A stretch of DNA of 23,631 bases, taken from contig CAJMSU010000022.1 in the NCBI GenBank assembly GCA_905216155.1, forward strand, positions 1-23,631. The letters are read 5' to 3'. Below, piece after piece: positions 22,168-23,631 of this stretch; the first letter of the stretch is position 1; every line of letters starts with the position of its first letter. Under the pieces are notes generated by a model that saw only the letters and a program-made list of their open reading frames with translations, did no database searches and was not told where the DNA came from. The stretch comes from an uncultured bacterium (lineage in GTDB: Bacteria; Bacillota_I; Bacilli_A; RF39; UBA660). A program made the translations under genes and the position numbers.

Positions 22168-23631
22168 CTATGATACTACAAATGGATTTAGTGATGTTCC
22201 ATCTCCCTTAGATATCAGTGTATCAGCTTTTAGGTTGATAACTGGGCGGACACCGAGGGAATGAGCCACGTCATGCCACGGATGCAAACTACCTGAGGGC
22301 ATCACAAACCAAATGTTAGCACCCGAGCTGCTGGAATCGAAGTTAGACGGAGAGAGCGTCCAGTAGTACTTACCATTATATAGATAATAATTACTGTTTG
22401 GTGAGTATCCTCCATTATAGTAGCCTCTTCCTCCAGCTAAGGCTACCTCATCAGCTAAAATTAACCCTACTGGATAGTCTAGTTTAGCATTTTCATTTGA
22501 CATTTTAAATTTATCATTATCCTGACTACATTTTAAACTTGGGGTTTTATTATCTTGTAAACGAGCAAATGCTCCATATATAGTTGTTGGTGTTGTTAAA
22601 TAACCAGAACCACTTGTTATACTTCTGTCACTACAGAATGTTTCATCTGCTAGTTTTGAGGTATAACTTGTCATATTTGTTTTATACCAATTATCTAGTT
22701 TTGTTTTTATTGATGAATCAGTCTTATTAGTCTGAGCTGTTAATAAACTATTTGAACTATAACTTATTGGTTGTACTTTCATTTGGGTAGCACTATTATA
22801 CCCAACGATTTTATATACTACATTACAACTAGTATTTAAACAACTATATAACTGCTTGTTTACTATCTCATCATGGTTATCATTCCATGTTAGTTGTTTG
22901 ATATCTCCTGTTAAAGTAAATTTCTTAGTTGATGTATCAAAGGTATAACCAGTACCAAAATTATATTTTGTTGTATTGGTAAACCAATCATAACCTGTTG
23001 TTCCATTACTTTCATGCAATGAAAAGTCTTCATTATATTTATAGCCGACATAGGTTGGATCCCAGTATTTACTATTAAACTGTGATTCACCTATAGTAAC
23101 AGCATCTCCTGTATCTGATGTACTTTTACCTGAATAAATCATTCTGACACTGCCATCACCGTTACGACGGATTATTCTCCAAATAAATCCGGCAAAAGAT
23201 ACATAATTATTTTTAACCGCTCCACGATAGTAATAACTTTCTCCTTCATCATCTTCTGCCATATATAGTCCATCTGTCTCTGTATCATTTGGTGCTATCT
23301 TTGTAAAGTCTGGTGTTCCTTTGGCTTTTATAGCAGTCTTGGCTGCAGTAGTTGATGTTTCATGATTATTCATTACTAACATACAATCTGATAATGTAGT
23401 AAATCCATTTTCATAACAATATTTATCTTCAGCTTGGGCTACTGTATCACTTGTTTGTCCATAAACACTTACCTTTACCTTATACGTTAATCCTCCATTA
23501 TCATTCTGAGGATTATAGTTTTCATCTACCCATAATCTTAATCTATAATTAATAACAGTATCTCCTTGATTCTTTAAGTTACCAGTATATAAACTCATCA
23601 TATCAGCAGGTCTTCCGGTATATACATTTCC
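22168..23631 (-). CDS. DGR target protein, exported, with C-terminal variable domain; 5' end outside window
   Basis: The frame is open to the right edge (487 codons plus stop), so the N terminus is missing; the ATG at 23601 is internal. Visible parts: the end of an extracellular beta-type domain (TVINYRLRLWVDENYNPQN), a middle region with YVSFAGFIWRIIRRNGDGSV typical of surface proteins in this clade, two Cys-containing stretches, and a C-terminal domain with GGRGYYNGGYSPNSNYYLYN, YYWTLSPSNF, then VRPVINLKADTL and a GDGTS end. The C-terminal domain ends like DGR targets with a C-type-lectin/FGE fold. The variable repeat encodes the segment before GVRPVINLK, where varied sites are Asp, Ser, Gly, Phe, His, Ala and Leu in place of template Asn/Thr/Ile. 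It probably displays a variable ligand-binding surface outside the cell. Confidence 0.88.
   Translation of the reverse strand, partial: GNVYTGRPADMMSLYTGNLKNQGDTVINYRLRLWVDENYNPQNDNGGLTYKVKVSVYGQTSDTVAQAEDKYCYENGFTTLSDCMLVMNNHETSTTAAKTAIKAKGTPDFTKIAPNDTETDGLYMAEDDEGESYYYRGAVKNNYVSFAGFIWRIIRRNGDGSVRMIYSGKSTSDTGDAVTIGESQFNSKYWDPTYVGYKYNEDFSLHESNGTTGYDWFTNTTKYNFGTGYTFDTSTKKFTLTGDIKQLTWNDNHDEIVNKQLYSCLNTSCNVVYKIVGYNSATQMKVQPISYSSNSLLTAQTNKTDSSIKTKLDNWYKTNMTSYTSKLADETFCSDRSITSGSGYLTTPTTIYGAFARLQDNKTPSLKCSQDNDKFKMSNENAKLDYPVGLILADEVALAGGRGYYNGGYSPNSNYYLYNGKYYWTLSPSNFDSSSSGANIWFVMPSGSLHPWHDVAHSLGVRPVINLKADTLISKGDGTSLNPFVVS
22242..22358 (-). repeat. DGR variable repeat (VR)
   Basis: 117 bp within the 3' part of the target gene, ending 72 bp before its stop. 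It shares blocks of exact identity with the template at both ends (CGCTCTCTCCGTCTAACTTC at one, GTCCGCCCAG at the other, the latter the likely initiation site). Template Asn codons have become Asp, Ser, Ser, Gly, Phe, His, His, Asp and His. Four differences are not at adenines (T to C, G to A, C to T, G to T on the coding strand); two are silent. Confidence 0.93.

Noticed and set aside
1..23631. Mycoplasma genetic code (TGA as Trp)
   Set aside because: Several intact genes end at TGA at the expected length, Trp is TGG, and only the CCA-anticodon tRNA-Trp is seen.

Overview
The window is very AT-rich with short intergenic gaps and clear Shine-Dalgarno sites. TGA acts as a stop (hipA-like, abiF and nuclease genes all end in TGA) and tRNA-Trp carries anticodon CCA, so the standard bacterial code applies. 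Together with a Bacillus-like tRNA-Trp, a B. subtilis-type SOS box and the style of the exported repeat proteins, this suggests a low-GC Bacillota/Mollicutes-related gut bacterium (RF39- or Erysipelotrichales-like). That placement is an inference.

Region 1 (1-10.0 kb, all minus strand) is a defence island. It holds a type I restriction-modification locus in the order hsdM, hsdS, a small membrane-protein gene, hsdR (running off the left edge). hsdM is cut by an in-frame TAA immediately before its conserved GGEFFTPQ motif. Next come an orphan HipA-like kinase, an Abi_2/AbiF-type HEPN protein, and a coupled pair of a PD-(D/E)xK (Cap4/DUF4297-like) nuclease and an SMC/ABC-like ATPase resembling Lamassu/ABC-3C systems. 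A near-consensus promoter (TTGACA-17-TATTAT) overlaps the abiF stop codon and drives a predicted ~65-nt structured RNA ending in a terminator. A decayed second copy of this cassette follows. AbiF-type proteins are known as RNA-antitoxin partners related to Cas13, so this RNA is the probable antitoxin. The nuclease-ATPase operon has a leader with a terminator hairpin just before the ribosome binding site.

Region 2 (10.1-12.7 kb, minus strand) is decayed: a truncated Amidase_3 gene, an unassigned coding remnant, and an OmpR-type response regulator and histidine kinase that are each frameshifted near their junction.

Region 3 (12.8-18.8 kb) looks like ordinary chromosome: tRNA-Trp with promoter and terminator, an LppM-like lipoprotein with a 102-bp tandem repeat rich in DnaA-box-like sequences, an ABC1/UbiB-family kinase, a DUF4186 protein, a short UvrD-like helicase with an SOS box inside its promoter, and a ZIP metal transporter.

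Region 4 (18.8 kb to right edge, minus strand) is a diversity-generating retroelement (DGR). In transcription order it has an exported target protein with a variable repeat near its C terminus (5' end outside the window), a 12-bp-stem hairpin, the 117-bp template repeat, a MutS-like accessory gene (msl), avd, and the reverse transcriptase. A holin and an M23 endopeptidase follow on the same strand. Template and variable repeat differ at 18 positions, 14 of them at template adenines, the mark of adenine-directed mutagenesis.
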